Assembly: GCF_000341105.1 (NCBI RefSeq)
Contig: NZ_ANBB01000004.1
Span: forward strand, 1 to 64,000
DNA: 64,000 nucleotides
Reading direction: 5' to 3'
Origin: Nocardiopsis potens DSM 45234
Lineage (GTDB): Bacteria > Actinomycetota > Actinomycetes > Streptosporangiales > Streptosporangiaceae
Below the pieces are notes generated by a model. The model was not told the DNA's origin, did not search any database, and saw only the letters and a program-made list of their open reading frames with translations. Position numbers and translations under genes: made by a program. Shown here in pieces: positions 18,132 through 27,140 of the stretch. Every line of letters begins with the position of its first letter. The stretch's first letter is position 1.

Positions 18132-18820
18132 GCATCGAACTCACCGACATCACCCTGACCTACCCGGACGGCGACTCCCGGGTGACGGCGCTGGACCGGG
18201 TCTCGCTGGCGGCCGGCCCCGGGGAGCTGCACGCCGTGGTGGGCCCCTCCGGGTCGGGCAAGTCGAGCCTGCTGGCGGTGGCCGCCGCGCTGATCCGCCC
18301 GGACTCCGGCGGCGTCCGCATCGACGGGCGGGAGGCGGCCGGGCTGTCCCCGGGGGAGCTGAGCCGGCTGCGCATGCACCGGGTCGGCATCGTCTTCCAG
18401 CAGCCCAACCTGGTCTCCTCGCTCACCGCGGTGGAGCAGCTGCTGGCGGTGGAGCACATGCGCGGCCGCCCGGTGCGCTCGCACCGCGCCGCGGCCGAGC
18501 GGATGCTGGCCGCGGTCGGGCTGGCGGGCCGGGAGCACCGCCGCCCGGCGCGGCTCTCCGGCGGCGAGCGGCAGCGGGTCAACATCGCCCGGGCGCTCAC
18601 CGGGTCGCCGCGGGTGCTGGTGGTCGACGAGCCCACCGCCGCCCTGGACCACGAGCGCGGCGCCGGGATCATGGACCTGCTCGCGGAGGTCACCGCGGAG
18701 TTCGGCACCGCCACCCTGGTGGTCACGCACGACACCGAGTACCTGGACCGGGCCGGCGCGGTCTGGGAGATGCGCGACGGCCGGCTGTCCGCCCGGGACG
18801 CCGCCGCGGCGGCCGGCTGA
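18128..18820 (+). CDS. ABC transporter ATP-binding protein, LolD/MacB type
   Basis: The 230-residue ATPase has Walker A GPSGSGKSS (about residue 39), Q-loop FQQPNLVSSLTAVEQ, signature LSGGERQRVNIARAL, Walker B VLVVDEPTAALD and the switch histidine in VVTHD. The sequence and the overlap with the FtsX-like permease place it in the MacB/LolD branch. Together they form a complete exporter driven from the divergent promoter next to the two-component genes. Confidence 0.95.
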   Translation: MSIELTDITLTYPDGDSRVTALDRVSLAAGPGELHAVVGPSGSGKSSLLAVAAALIRPDSGGVRIDGREAAGLSPGELSRLRMHRVGIVFQQPNLVSSLTAVEQLLAVEHMRGRPVRSHRAAAERMLAAVGLAGREHRRPARLSGGERQRVNIARALTGSPRVLVVDEPTAALDHERGAGIMDLLAEVTAEFGTATLVVTHDTEYLDRAGAVWEMRDGRLSARDAAAAAG

Positions 18821-18832
18821 CCGCGTCGGCGG

Positions 18833-18866
18833 CCCCGGGGGCGGCGCGCCCCGGCCCGCCCCGGGG
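18833..18866. terminator. Possible terminator after ABC exporter operon
   Basis: A GC-only stem (CCCCGGGG near 18833 with CCCCGGGG near 18859, one bulge) lies 13 bases after the ATPase stop and upstream of dop. Confidence 0.45.
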
Positions 18867-19008
18867 AGCGGCGGCGCCCCTCGGGTCCGCCGGGGAAGGG
18901 GAGCCGGGGGTCCGGCCCCGGGGCGGGTGGGGAACCGGCCCGGAGACGGTCCGGCGGCAATTCGCGGCGCGGAGTTCAAGACGCGGTATCGGTGGATAAC
19001 CTTCCAAC

Positions 19009-20529
19009 ATGACTGTGCGGCGGATTATGGGCATCGAGACCGAGTACGGCATCTCCGTGCCCGGCAACCCCGGTGCCAACGCGATGGTGACCTCGACCCA
19101 GGTGGTCAACGCCTACCTGGCGGCCTCGGCCGCGCGGGCCCGCAAGGCCCGCTGGGACTTCGAGGAGGAGAACCCGCTGCGCGACGCGCGCGGGTTCGAC
19201 CTGGCCCGGGAGGTCGCCGACCCCACCCAGCTCACCGACGAGGACCTGGGGCTGGCCAACGTCATCCTCACCAACGGGGCGCGGCTCTACGTCGACCACG
19301 CCCACCCCGAGTACTCCGCGCCGGAGGTCACCAACCCGCGCGACGCCGTGCTGTGGGACAAGGCCGGCGAGCGGGTGATGGCGGACGCGGCCGGCCGCGC
19401 CTCCGCCGTGCCCGGGGTGGAGCCGATCCAGCTCTACAAGAACAACACCGACAACAAGGGCGCCTCCTACGGGTGCCACGAGAACTACCTGATGCGCCGC
19501 TCCACCGCGTTCGGCGACATCGTCCGCCACCTGATCCCCTTCTTCACCTCCCGCCAGGTGATCTGCGGCGCGGGCCGGGTCGGCATCGGCTCCGACGCCC
19601 GCGACGCCGGCTTCCAGATCAGCCAGCGCGCCGACTTCTTCGAGGTCGAGGTGGGGCTGGAGACCACCCTGAAGCGCCCCATCATCAACACCCGGGACGA
19701 GCCGCACGCCGACCCGGACAAGTACCGCCGGCTGCACGTCATCATCGGCGACGCCAACATGAGCGAGCTGTCCACCTACCTCAAGCTGGGCACCACCTCG
19801 CTGGTGCTGGCGATGATCGAGGACGGCTTCATCGGGGTGGACCTCACCCTGGACACCCCCGTCGCCGACCTGCGCGCCATCTCCCACGACCCCACCCTCA
19901 CCCACCAGGCCCGGCTGCGCGACGGCCGCCGGATGACCGCGCTGCAGATCCAGCGCGAGTACCTGGAGCTGGCCCAGAAGTACGTGCAGGACCGCTACGG
20001 CAGCGAGCCCGACGCCGACACCGCCGACGTGCTGCAGCGCTGGGAGTCGGTGCTGGACCGGCTCGCCGAGGACCCGATGGGGCTCGCCGGCGAGCTGGAC
20101 TGGGTGGCCAAGCTCAAGCTGCTGGAGGGCTACCGCGACCGGGACGGCATCGACTGGGACCACCACCGGCTCCAGCTGGTCGACCTGCAGTACTCCGACG
20201 TCCGCCAGGAGAAGGGCCTGTACAACCGGCTGGTGTCCCGGGGCCGGATGAAACGCCTGCTGGACGAGGCCGAGGTGCAGCGCTCCATCACCGAGCCGCC
20301 GGAGGACACCCGCGCCTACTTCCGCGGCCGCTGCCTGGCCAAGTACGCCGACTCGGTGGCCGCCGCCTCCTGGGACTCGGTGATCTTCGACCTCCCCGGC
20401 CACGACTCCCTCCAGCGGGTGCCCACCCTGGAGCCGCGGCGCGGCACCAGGGAGCACGTCGGCGCCCTCCTCGACTCCTCAGACACCGCCGCCGACCTGG
20501 TCGCCGTGCTCACCGGCGGCCGCGGCTGA
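19009..20529 (+). CDS. dop: Deamidase/depupylase of Pup
   Basis: Dop (506 residues) converts the C-terminal Gln of Pup to Glu and also removes Pup from substrates. It shares the glutamine-synthetase-like fold with PafA. Visible landmarks are IMGIETEYG at the N-terminus (metal and ATP site), [16 protein letters not shown] with the nucleophilic Asp near residue 96, [18 protein letters not shown] and NTRDEPHAD. The segment [15 protein letters not shown] before DLAREV fits the Dop-specific loop absent from PafA. GATAAC ends eight bases before the ATG, so initiation may be close to leaderless. Confidence 0.97.
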   Translation: MTVRRIMGIETEYGISVPGNPGANAMVTSTQVVNAYLAASAARARKARWDFEEENPLRDARGFDLAREVADPTQLTDEDLGLANVILTNGARLYVDHAHPEYSAPEVTNPRDAVLWDKAGERVMADAAGRASAVPGVEPIQLYKNNTDNKGASYGCHENYLMRRSTAFGDIVRHLIPFFTSRQVICGAGRVGIGSDARDAGFQISQRADFFEVEVGLETTLKRPIINTRDEPHADPDKYRRLHVIIGDANMSELSTYLKLGTTSLVLAMIEDGFIGVDLTLDTPVADLRAISHDPTLTHQARLRDGRRMTALQIQREYLELAQKYVQDRYGSEPDADTADVLQRWESVLDRLAEDPMGLAGELDWVAKLKLLEGYRDRDGIDWDHHRLQLVDLQYSDVRQEKGLYNRLVSRGRMKRLLDEAEVQRSITEPPEDTRAYFRGRCLAKYADSVAAASWDSVIFDLPGHDSLQRVPTLEPRRGTREHVGALLDSSDTAADLVAVLTGGRG

Positions 20530-20728
20530 GGCGCCCGGCCCCGCCCCCCGCCCGGCGCGCCCCCGGCGCCGGCGGGAACACTCTCCGGTGACCCGCCGTT
20601 CGCACGGATGTACGGACAATCCGGCGGGAAGTGGGTAACGTGCACACAACGGGACCCGTGATCGAGGTTGAGGCGGGGCCCGGCGGGCCAAGATAAGGGG
20701 CGAGAGCCCCGATCGAGGAGGTTGTGGG

Positions 20729-20932
20729 ATGGCGACCAAGGACACCGGCGGGCAGAAGCACGGCACTCGGCGGGACGAAGAGGTCGAGGAGACCGAGGCC
20801 TCCGCCGAGACGACCACGCGCAACGAAGAGCTGGACTCCGACGTCGACGACATCCTGGACGAGATCGACGAGGTCCTCGAATCCAACGCCGAGGACTTCG
20901 TCCGCCAGTTCGTGCAGAAGGGCGGGCAGTGA
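20729..20932 (+). CDS. pup: Prokaryotic ubiquitin-like protein
   Basis: Pup is 67 residues, acidic and probably disordered (DSDVDDILDEIDEVLESNAE). The C-terminus is GGQ, so Dop deamidation is required before PafA can attach it to lysines. GGAGG stands nine bases before the ATG. It follows dop by 199 bases and is followed by a perfect hairpin, so it may be made in excess of the proteasome subunits. Confidence 0.98.
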   Translation: MATKDTGGQKHGTRRDEEVEETEASAETTTRNEELDSDVDDILDEIDEVLESNAEDFVRQFVQKGGQ

Positions 20933-20968
20933 CGCGGACCGCCGCCTCCGGGGCCGCCGCTGAGCACC

Positions 20969-21002
20969 GGGGCCGGGCCGCCTCCCGGGGCGGCCCGGCC
21001 CC
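20969..21002 (+). terminator. Hairpin between pup and prcB
   Basis: Perfect 14-bp arms (20969-20982 and 20989-21002) with a six-base loop begin 36 bases after the pup stop. It may terminate most pup transcripts, leaving prcBA to read-through or to a promoter near TAGGGT at about 21096. Confidence 0.7.
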
Positions 21003-21189
21003 GCCCGTTCCGGAGGGCGCGGGGCCCGGCTCCCCCGCCGGGTTCGCCCTCAGCGGAGCGGCCACCGGCCGCTACCCCCGGTTCCCCCGGGATCAGTAGG
21101 GTCGACACCAGGAAACGTCAAACGCCGCATGCGCCCCGCCGCCCCTTCGGCGACGCGATCACGGGCGGGGCGCCATCGAAGGGAGTCGC

Positions 21190-22035
21190 GTGTCTGAAGC
21201 GTTCGAGGGCGGACGGCTGCCCGCCGCGTACATGAATCCGGGGATGTCGTCTTTCACCGAGTTCCTCGGCGCGGTCCATCCCGACCTGCTGCCCAACTGG
21301 CGGGACCTCCCGCAGGCCTCCGGGGCGCACCAGCTCACCCCCGACGCCACCACCATCGTGGCGCTGACCTTCCCCGGCGGCGTGGTGCTGGCCGGCGACC
21401 GGCGGGCGACCGCGGGCAACGTCATCGCCAACCGGGACATGGAGAAGCTGTTCCGCGCCGACGAGTTCTCCGCGGTGGCGATCGCCGGGTCGGCCGGCAT
21501 CGGCATCGAGCTGGCCCGGCTCTACCAGGTCGAACTGGAGCACTACGAGAAGCGGGAGAGCCGGCCGCTCTCCCTGGAAGGTAAGGCCAACCGGCTGGCC
21601 AACATGCTCCGCGGCAACCTGGGGCTGGCCATGCAGGGCTTCGTCGTGGTGCCGCTGCTGGTCGGCTACGACGAGGCGCGCGGCATCGGCCGGATCTTCA
21701 GCTACGACCCGGTGGGCGGCCGCTACGAGGAGCAGCGCTACCACTCGATCGGCTCCGGCTCGGTGTTCGCCAAGGGGTCGCTGAAGAAGCTGTTCACCGA
21801 CGACCTCACCGAGGCCCAGGCGGTCGAGGCCGCGGTGCAGTCGCTCTACGACGCCGCCGAGGACGACTCCGCCACCGGCGGCCCGGACCTGCACCGCAAG
21901 ATCTACCCGCTGGTCGACATCGTCACCGAGGAGGGCTACCGGCGGCTGCCGACCGACGAGGTCGCGCGGGTCGCCGAGACGGTCGTCGCCGGGCGCGCCG
22001 AGCGCCCGGACGGCCCCATCGCCCCGCTCTCCTGA
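21190..22035 (+). CDS. prcB: 20S proteasome beta subunit
   Basis: The 281-residue precursor is cleaved before Thr54 ([16 protein letters not shown]), which then becomes the N-terminal nucleophile. [11 protein letters not shown] and [11 protein letters not shown] follow as in other actinobacterial beta subunits. The propeptide is about 53 residues. GTG 21190 has GAAGGGAG upstream. A 10-bp inverted repeat (21131-21140 with 21164-21173) lies in the 5' leader and may influence translation. Confidence 0.98.
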   Translation: MSEAFEGGRLPAAYMNPGMSSFTEFLGAVHPDLLPNWRDLPQASGAHQLTPDATTIVALTFPGGVVLAGDRRATAGNVIANRDMEKLFRADEFSAVAIAGSAGIGIELARLYQVELEHYEKRESRPLSLEGKANRLANMLRGNLGLAMQGFVVVPLLVGYDEARGIGRIFSYDPVGGRYEEQRYHSIGSGSVFAKGSLKKLFTDDLTEAQAVEAAVQSLYDAAEDDSATGGPDLHRKIYPLVDIVTEEGYRRLPTDEVARVAETVVAGRAERPDGPIAPLS

Positions 22036-22108
22036 CCGGTGGTCCGCGCCGCCGGCGGCGCGGACCGACCAGCTCCCCGCAGCACGAACAGCAAAGGAAC
22101 GATCAGCG

Positions 22109-22882
22109 GTGTCGATGCCGTTCTACGTCTCGCCCGAGCAGAGCATGAAGGACAAGGCGGACTACGCGCGCAAGGGGATCGCGCGCGGCCGCAGCGCCGT
22201 GGTACTGCAGTACGACGGCGGCATCCTGCTCGTCGCGGACAACATGTCCCGCACCCTGCACAAGATCAGCGAACTCTACGACCGGGTGGCGTTCGCCGCC
22301 GTCGGCCGCGGCAACGAGTTCGAGAACCTGCGCCTGGGCGGCGTCCGCTACGCCGACGCGCACGGCTACGCCTACGACCGGCGCGACGTCACCGGCCGGA
22401 TGCTGGCCAACGCCTACGCCCAGACCCTGGGCACGGTCTTCAGCGAGAGCAACAAGCCCTGGGAGGTGGAGATCGTCGTGGCCGAGGTCGGCGACGACGC
22501 CGACTCCGACCAGATCTACCGGATCACCTTCGACGGCTCGGTCGCCGACGAGAAGGGCCTGGTGGGCATGGGCGGCTCCGCCGAGGCGGTGACCAACGCG
22601 CTCAAGGAGCGGTTCGACCCGGCGGCCCCGCTCAGCGAGGCGCTGTCCGCGGCGATGTACGCCCTCTCCCACGAGCAGCACGAGCGGCGCGAGCTGGACG
22701 CGGCCAACCTGGAGGTCGCGGTCCTGGAGCGGGCCCGCGAGCACCGCAAGTTCCGCCGGATCCGCGGCGCCCGCCTGGAGCGGCTGATCGAGGAGGCGCG
22801 CGCCGCCGACGGGGCGCCGGCCTCCGGCGCGGGCGGCGCCTCCGCCGGCGACGGCGCGGAGGACGCGGAGAACGGGGCCTGA
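22109..22882 (+). CDS. prcA: 20S proteasome alpha subunit
   Basis: The 257-residue alpha subunit forms the outer gated rings. [21 protein letters not shown] is the conserved N-terminus, shown here as [11 protein letters not shown] then [10 protein letters not shown]; the body has [17 protein letters not shown] and [16 protein letters not shown]. The C-terminal tail (about 230-257) is Gly/Ala/acidic low complexity. GTG 22109 follows AAAGGA by about ten bases; ATG 22115 is an alternative. It lies 73 bases after prcB, in one operon. Confidence 0.98.
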   Translation: MSMPFYVSPEQSMKDKADYARKGIARGRSAVVLQYDGGILLVADNMSRTLHKISELYDRVAFAAVGRGNEFENLRLGGVRYADAHGYAYDRRDVTGRMLANAYAQTLGTVFSESNKPWEVEIVVAEVGDDADSDQIYRITFDGSVADEKGLVGMGGSAEAVTNALKERFDPAAPLSEALSAAMYALSHEQHERRELDAANLEVAVLERAREHRKFRRIRGARLERLIEEARAADGAPASGAGGASAGDGAEDAENGA

Positions 22883-22889
22883 GGCCCGG

Positions 22890-22925
22890 CCGGTCGGCCC
22901 CGCCGCATCCGGGCGGGCCGACCGG
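22890..22925 (+). terminator. Terminator after prcA
   Basis: Arms at 22890-22900 and 22915-22925 are exact 11-bp reverse complements, followed by TTT. It begins eight bases after the prcA stop and separates prcBA from pafA. Confidence 0.7.
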
Positions 22926-23050
22926 TTTCCCGAGCCGGGACGGTGCCGATAAACAAGGTGGAGTCGTCGGCAGCGCAGCGGGGCTCCGGCCGGGCCCCCG
23001 GCCGAACCGGGCCCGCGCGGCTGCCACGGGACGGGAAATGGTGAGGCCGC

Positions 23051-24409
23051 GTGGAACGACGCATTTTCGGACTGGAGAACGAGTACGGCGTCACCTGCAC
23101 GTTCCGGGGACAGCGCCGGCTGTCGCCGGACGAGGTGGCGCGCTACCTGTTCCGGCGCGTCGTGTCGTGGGGGCGCAGCAGCAACGTCTTCCTGCGCAAC
23201 GGCGCCCGCCTCTACCTCGACGTCGGAAGCCACCCCGAGTACGCCACCCCCGAGTGCGACGACCTGGCCGACCTCGTCGCGCACGACAAGGCGGGCGAGC
23301 GCATCCTGGAGGGCCTGCAGGTCGACGCGGAGCAGCGGCTGCACGAGGAGGGCATCGCCGGGGAGATCTACCTGTTCAAGAACAACACCGACTCGGCCGG
23401 GAACTCCTACGGCTGCCACGAGAACTACCTGGTCGGCCGGCACGGCGAGTTCGGCCGGCTCGCCGACATCCTGATCCCCTTCCTGGTCACCCGGCAGATC
23501 ATCTGCGGCGCCGGCAAGGTGCTGCAGACCCCGCGCGGGGCGCTGTACTGCGTCAGCCAGCGCGCCGAGCACATCTGGGAGGGCGTCTCCTCGGCGACCA
23601 CCCGCTCCCGCCCGATCATCAACACCCGGGACGAGCCGCACGCCGACGCCGAGCGGTTCCGCAGGCTGCACGTCATCGTCGGCGACTCCAACATGAGCGA
23701 GGTGACCACCCTGCTCAAGCTGGCCTCCACCGACCTGGTGCTGCGGATGATCGAGACCGGCGTGGTGATGCGCGACTACACCCTGGAGAACCCGATCCGG
23801 GCGATCCGCGAGGTCAGCCACGACATGACCGGGCGGCGCAAGGTGCGGCTGGCCAACGGGCGCGAGGCCAGCGCCCTGGAGATCCAGCGGGAGTACCTGG
23901 AGAAGGTCCAGGCCTACGTGGACCGCAACGGCACCGACGCCACCGGCAAGCGGGTGCTGGAGCTGTGGGCGCGCACCCTGGAGGCGGTGGAGACGCAGAA
24001 CCTCTCCCTGGTGGAGCGGGAGATCGACTGGGTCGCCAAGTACAAGCTGCTGGAGCGGTACCGGTCCAAGCACGGGCTGTCGCTGTCCTCCCCGCGGATC
24101 GCCCAGCTCGACCTGACCTACCACGACATCCACCGCGACCGTGGCCTGTTCTACCTGATGCAGCGCAAGGGCCAGATGGACCGGGTCGTCGGCGACCTGC
24201 GGATCTTCCAGGCCAAGTCGGTGCCGCCGCAGACCACCCGGGCCCGGCTGCGCGGCGAGTTCATCCGCAAGGCCCAGGAGAAGCGCCGCGACTTCACCGT
24301 GGACTGGGTCCACCTCAAGCTCAACGACCAGGCGCAGCGCACCGTGCTGTGCAAGGACCCGTTCAAGGCGGTGGACGAGCGGGTGGAGAAGCTCATCGCG
24401 GGCATGTGA
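23051..24409 (+). CDS. pafA: Pup ligase
   Basis: PafA (452 residues) joins the C-terminal Glu of Pup to a substrate lysine with ATP. The N-terminus [10 protein letters not shown] contains Glu9, known to be essential in the family. [17 protein letters not shown] holds the conserved Asp (residue 57). [18 protein letters not shown] and NTRDEPHAD are shared with Dop, while the Dop-type insertion is missing. GTG 23051 gives the typical N-terminus. It sits between its own terminator and that of prcA, so it is probably transcribed separately. Confidence 0.97.
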   Translation: MERRIFGLENEYGVTCTFRGQRRLSPDEVARYLFRRVVSWGRSSNVFLRNGARLYLDVGSHPEYATPECDDLADLVAHDKAGERILEGLQVDAEQRLHEEGIAGEIYLFKNNTDSAGNSYGCHENYLVGRHGEFGRLADILIPFLVTRQIICGAGKVLQTPRGALYCVSQRAEHIWEGVSSATTRSRPIINTRDEPHADAERFRRLHVIVGDSNMSEVTTLLKLASTDLVLRMIETGVVMRDYTLENPIRAIREVSHDMTGRRKVRLANGREASALEIQREYLEKVQAYVDRNGTDATGKRVLELWARTLEAVETQNLSLVEREIDWVAKYKLLERYRSKHGLSLSSPRIAQLDLTYHDIHRDRGLFYLMQRKGQMDRVVGDLRIFQAKSVPPQTTRARLRGEFIRKAQEKRRDFTVDWVHLKLNDQAQRTVLCKDPFKAVDERVEKLIAGM

Positions 24410-24417
24410 CCCGGCGG

Positions 24418-24443
24418 GGGAGGGGCCGCGCCCGGCCCCTCCC
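24418..24443 (+). terminator. Terminator after pafA
   Basis: Ten-base arms (24418-24427, 24434-24443) with a six-base loop begin nine bases after the pafA stop. Confidence 0.65.
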
Positions 24444-24529
24444 TCTCAACCGGCTCTTACCCGGATACGGCACCATGCCCTTTTCGGTAATGTGTCTGGG
24501 ACCCGAGCCGGATATTGAGGTAGTGCCCT

Positions 24530-25609
24530 ATGCGACGACGTGCCGCCGCCCTCGCGGTGCCGTTCTCGGTCGTGCTGCTGGCGTCGTCCGCCTGCGGTGC
24601 GATCCCGGAGAAGTACCAGGTCCCCGCCTTCATGCGGATGGACGAGCAGGAGATCGACGAGCGCCTGCCCACCGTCGAGGGCAAGCCCGGCGAAGAGCCC
24701 GAGGTGGCCTTCCCCGACATCGCCCCGCCCGGCGAGCAGATCTCCGGCGTGGTCCGCCCCGGGGACGAGGAGGAGATCATCCGGGCCGATGACACGCTCC
24801 TCGTCGACATCGTCGACTACCAGTGGAGCGGCAAGGGCGAGGCGGAGAAGACCAACTCCACCTACGAGACCGACACGCCGTTCCTGCTCCAGCTCAACCA
24901 GGTGCAGGAGGAGCTCAGCGGCGTCCTGGTGAACCAGGCGGTCGGCGCGCAGGTGGCGTTCGTGCTGCCCGGCCCGGACCCGGCGCAGGCCGAGGCGCAG
25001 GGCATGGAGCCGCAGGAGGGCGACACCGTCTCCATCGTCGAGGTGCGCGACCGGTACGGCAAGGGCGACACCGTCGAGGGCGAGCAGCAGACCGACGGCG
25101 GCGACGGCCTGCCCACCGCGGCCGACGCCGGCGCGGCGGCCCCCGAGATCAAGATCCCGAAGGAGACCGACCCGCCGAAGAAGCTGGAGAAGGTCGAGCT
25201 GATCGAGGGCGACGGCCCCGAGACCGAGAAGGAGCAGCAGCTCGTCGTCCAGTACACCGGGGTCCGGTGGGACGACGGCGAGATGTTCGACTCCTCCTGG
25301 AAGCAGGGCGGCACCCCGTTCACCTTCCCGCTCGGCCAGGGCCAGGTCATCGAGGGCTGGGACGAGGGCCTGGAGGGCGTGAAGGTCGGCTCCCGGGTCA
25401 TGCTGGTCATCCCCGAGGACCAGGCCTACGGCAAGGAGGCCGAGGAGAGCGGCCAGCCGGCCGGCACCCTGGTCTTCGTCGTCGACGTGCTGGGCGCGGT
25501 CAACCCGCCGCCGCCCCCGGAGGAGGAGAAGTCCGAGGAGGGCGGGGACTCCGGCGACAAGGAGTCCAAGGACTCCGAGGACAAGGGCGGCGAGGGCTCC
25601 GAGGGCTAG
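24530..25609 (+). CDS. Secreted FKBP-type peptidyl-prolyl isomerase, probable lipoprotein
   Basis: The 359-residue protein has an export signal with a lipobox-like end (VVLLASSAC, Cys22; Ser at -3 is atypical). The C-terminal FKBP domain (about 225-325) is clear: QYTGVRWDDGEMFDSSW, FPLGQGQVIEGWDEGLEG and LVIPEDQAYG. The region 45-165 looks like a second, degenerate FKBP-type fold. The tail is Glu/Ser/Lys-rich. It probably folds exported proteins. An FKBP gene after pafA is common in this order, next to tat genes. Confidence 0.85.
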   Translation: MRRRAAALAVPFSVVLLASSACGAIPEKYQVPAFMRMDEQEIDERLPTVEGKPGEEPEVAFPDIAPPGEQISGVVRPGDEEEIIRADDTLLVDIVDYQWSGKGEAEKTNSTYETDTPFLLQLNQVQEELSGVLVNQAVGAQVAFVLPGPDPAQAEAQGMEPQEGDTVSIVEVRDRYGKGDTVEGEQQTDGGDGLPTAADAGAAAPEIKIPKETDPPKKLEKVELIEGDGPETEKEQQLVVQYTGVRWDDGEMFDSSWKQGGTPFTFPLGQGQVIEGWDEGLEGVKVGSRVMLVIPEDQAYGKEAEESGQPAGTLVFVVDVLGAVNPPPPPEEEKSEEGGDSGDKESKDSEDKGGEGSEG

Positions 25610-25630
25610 CCCTCCCGGCTCGGGCGCCCG

Positions 25631-25665
25631 CGCCCCGGGGGCGGCGACGCGCCGCCCCCGGGGCG
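25631..25665. terminator. Bidirectional terminator between FKBP and DUF3866 genes
   Basis: Perfect 16-bp arms (25631-25646 and 25650-25665) with a three-base loop lie between two convergent genes. Confidence 0.75.
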
Positions 25666-25727
25666 CCGCCGTGTCCGGCCGCCGCCCGCGGACGGCGGCG
25701 CCGGGACCGGCGCGACAGAGGGCGCCC

Positions 25728-25785
25728 GGCCGCCGCTCAGGCGTTGAGCAGGGCCGCCGCTCAGGCGTTGAGCAGGGCCGCCGCG
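25728..25785. repeat. 24-bp exact tandem repeat across the DUF3866 stop codon
   Basis: Bases 25728-25751 and 25752-25775 are identical, and about ten bases of a third copy follow. The repeat carries the last codons and stop of the DUF3866 gene, so a second in-frame copy of the C-terminal residues and a second TGA lie just past the real stop. Confidence 0.85.
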
Positions 25786-26999
25786 TGCCGACCCGCCGCG
25801 GCGGCGCTCAGGAAGCAGGCGGTGTCCTCCTCCAGGGAGCGGCCCATGCTGGACAGCCGGACCGGCAGCGCCTGCAGCGCCTCCTCCAGGCCGTCCAGGT
25901 CGATGTGGACCAGCCGGTGCCGCTCGGCCAGCAGCGCCGCGTCCCTCGCCACCCGGGCGCCGAACGAGCCGCGCAGCGCCGGGACCGGCACGTCGGCGCG
26001 GGCCAGGGCGACCCTCCCGTAGGCGGTCAGGCTGTGGTGGGAGACCCCGCGGTGCCGCTCGCGCGGGTCGGCGTCGCTCACCCGCAGCGCGGCGACCGGG
26101 CGGCCGCCCAGCACCGAGGCGGCGTTCACCGCTTCCCCGGCGGCCACCCCGGAGAACCCCCACGGGGTGCCGGTGCCCAGGTTGCCCGGCCCCTGCGCGA
26201 CCACCGCCAGCTCCGCGCCGAGCACATGCCGGGCGGCGAGCAGGCCGCTGTGCACCGTCACCGTCTCCAGGTCCCCGCCGAACGCCTGGCCGGTGGTGAC
26301 CACCCCGGCCAGCAGCCCGGCCTCGCGCAGCGCCGCGGCGGTCCGGGAGAACGCGGCCGGCAGCGCACCGCCGTCGAGCATCACGTAGACGGCCCGCACC
26401 CCGGGCCGGTCCGCGTCCGCCCCGGCCAGGATCGCGGGCAGCGCCGAGTGCAGGTCCGCGGCGACCACCGGCATGCCGTCCAGCCCTTCGGCGCCGCGCA
26501 GCACCGCGTGGTGCGGGGAGTCCTGCCCGTCGGCGCCCAGCACGGTGGTCTGCAGCGGCGTGTAGCGCGCCTTGACCAGGTGCCCGGGGACGGGGGCGTC
26601 GTCGGGCAGCCGGTCCGGCAGGGCGGCCACCATCGCGTATCCGCCGGTGCCCAGGCCCAGGTCGAGGGCGGTGGTGTTGAGCAGCACCCGGTCGCCGGGG
26701 GCCGGGGTGCCGACCAGGTCGGTGTAGGCCAGCGCGCGGCAGACCCGGACCCGGCGCTCGGCGGGATCGGCGGGGGCGGCGACGGCCCCCGCGGCCGGGG
26801 CCTCCTCGGCCTCCGGTGAACCGGGCTCCGGAGGGGCGCCGCCGGCCCCGCCGATGTCCGCCCCGCGCCCCTGCTCCGGGACCGGCCCCGCCCCGCCGGG
26901 AGGCGCCTCGGCCCGGTCGTCCAGCTCGGCGTCGACCTCCACCGCGCCCGGCCATGCGCGGCGGACCGCGGCCACTCGTCCAGCTCGCCATCGGATCAC
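25761..26999 (-). CDS. DUF3866 family protein
   Basis: The protein has about 412 residues and belongs to DUF3866, a conserved actinobacterial family of unknown function. Landmarks are ALAYTDLVGTPAPGDRVLLN, LGTGGYAMVAALP, HLVKARYTPLQTTVLG and VAQGPGNLGTGTPWGFSG. An acidic/proline-rich stretch (about 25-75) is an insertion near the N-terminus. GTG 26999 is preferred, with GTG 27008 possible. It is divergent from pafBC, a conserved placement near the proteasome genes, though no link has been shown. Confidence 0.83.
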   Translation of the reverse strand: MIRWRAGRVAAVRRAWPGAVEVDAELDDRAEAPPGGAGPVPEQGRGADIGGAGGAPPEPGSPEAEEAPAAGAVAAPADPAERRVRVCRALAYTDLVGTPAPGDRVLLNTTALDLGLGTGGYAMVAALPDRLPDDAPVPGHLVKARYTPLQTTVLGADGQDSPHHAVLRGAEGLDGMPVVAADLHSALPAILAGADADRPGVRAVYVMLDGGALPAAFSRTAAALREAGLLAGVVTTGQAFGGDLETVTVHSGLLAARHVLGAELAVVAQGPGNLGTGTPWGFSGVAAGEAVNAASVLGGRPVAALRVSDADPRERHRGVSHHSLTAYGRVALARADVPVPALRGSFGARVARDAALLAERHRLVHIDLDGLEEALQALPVRLSSMGRSLEEDTACFLSAAAAGRHAAALLNA

Positions 27000-27140
27000 G
27001 GGAAGCACGGTACCGTCGGGGCGTGAGGCGGCGCTGCGACGGCACGCCGCCGGATGACCGGAGCAGGCGCCGGCGGAGGGCCGCCGGGTCCGCGACCGCT
27101 CCCAGCGAGGGCGGCGCGTGCAGCGGGAGGACGGAGAAAG

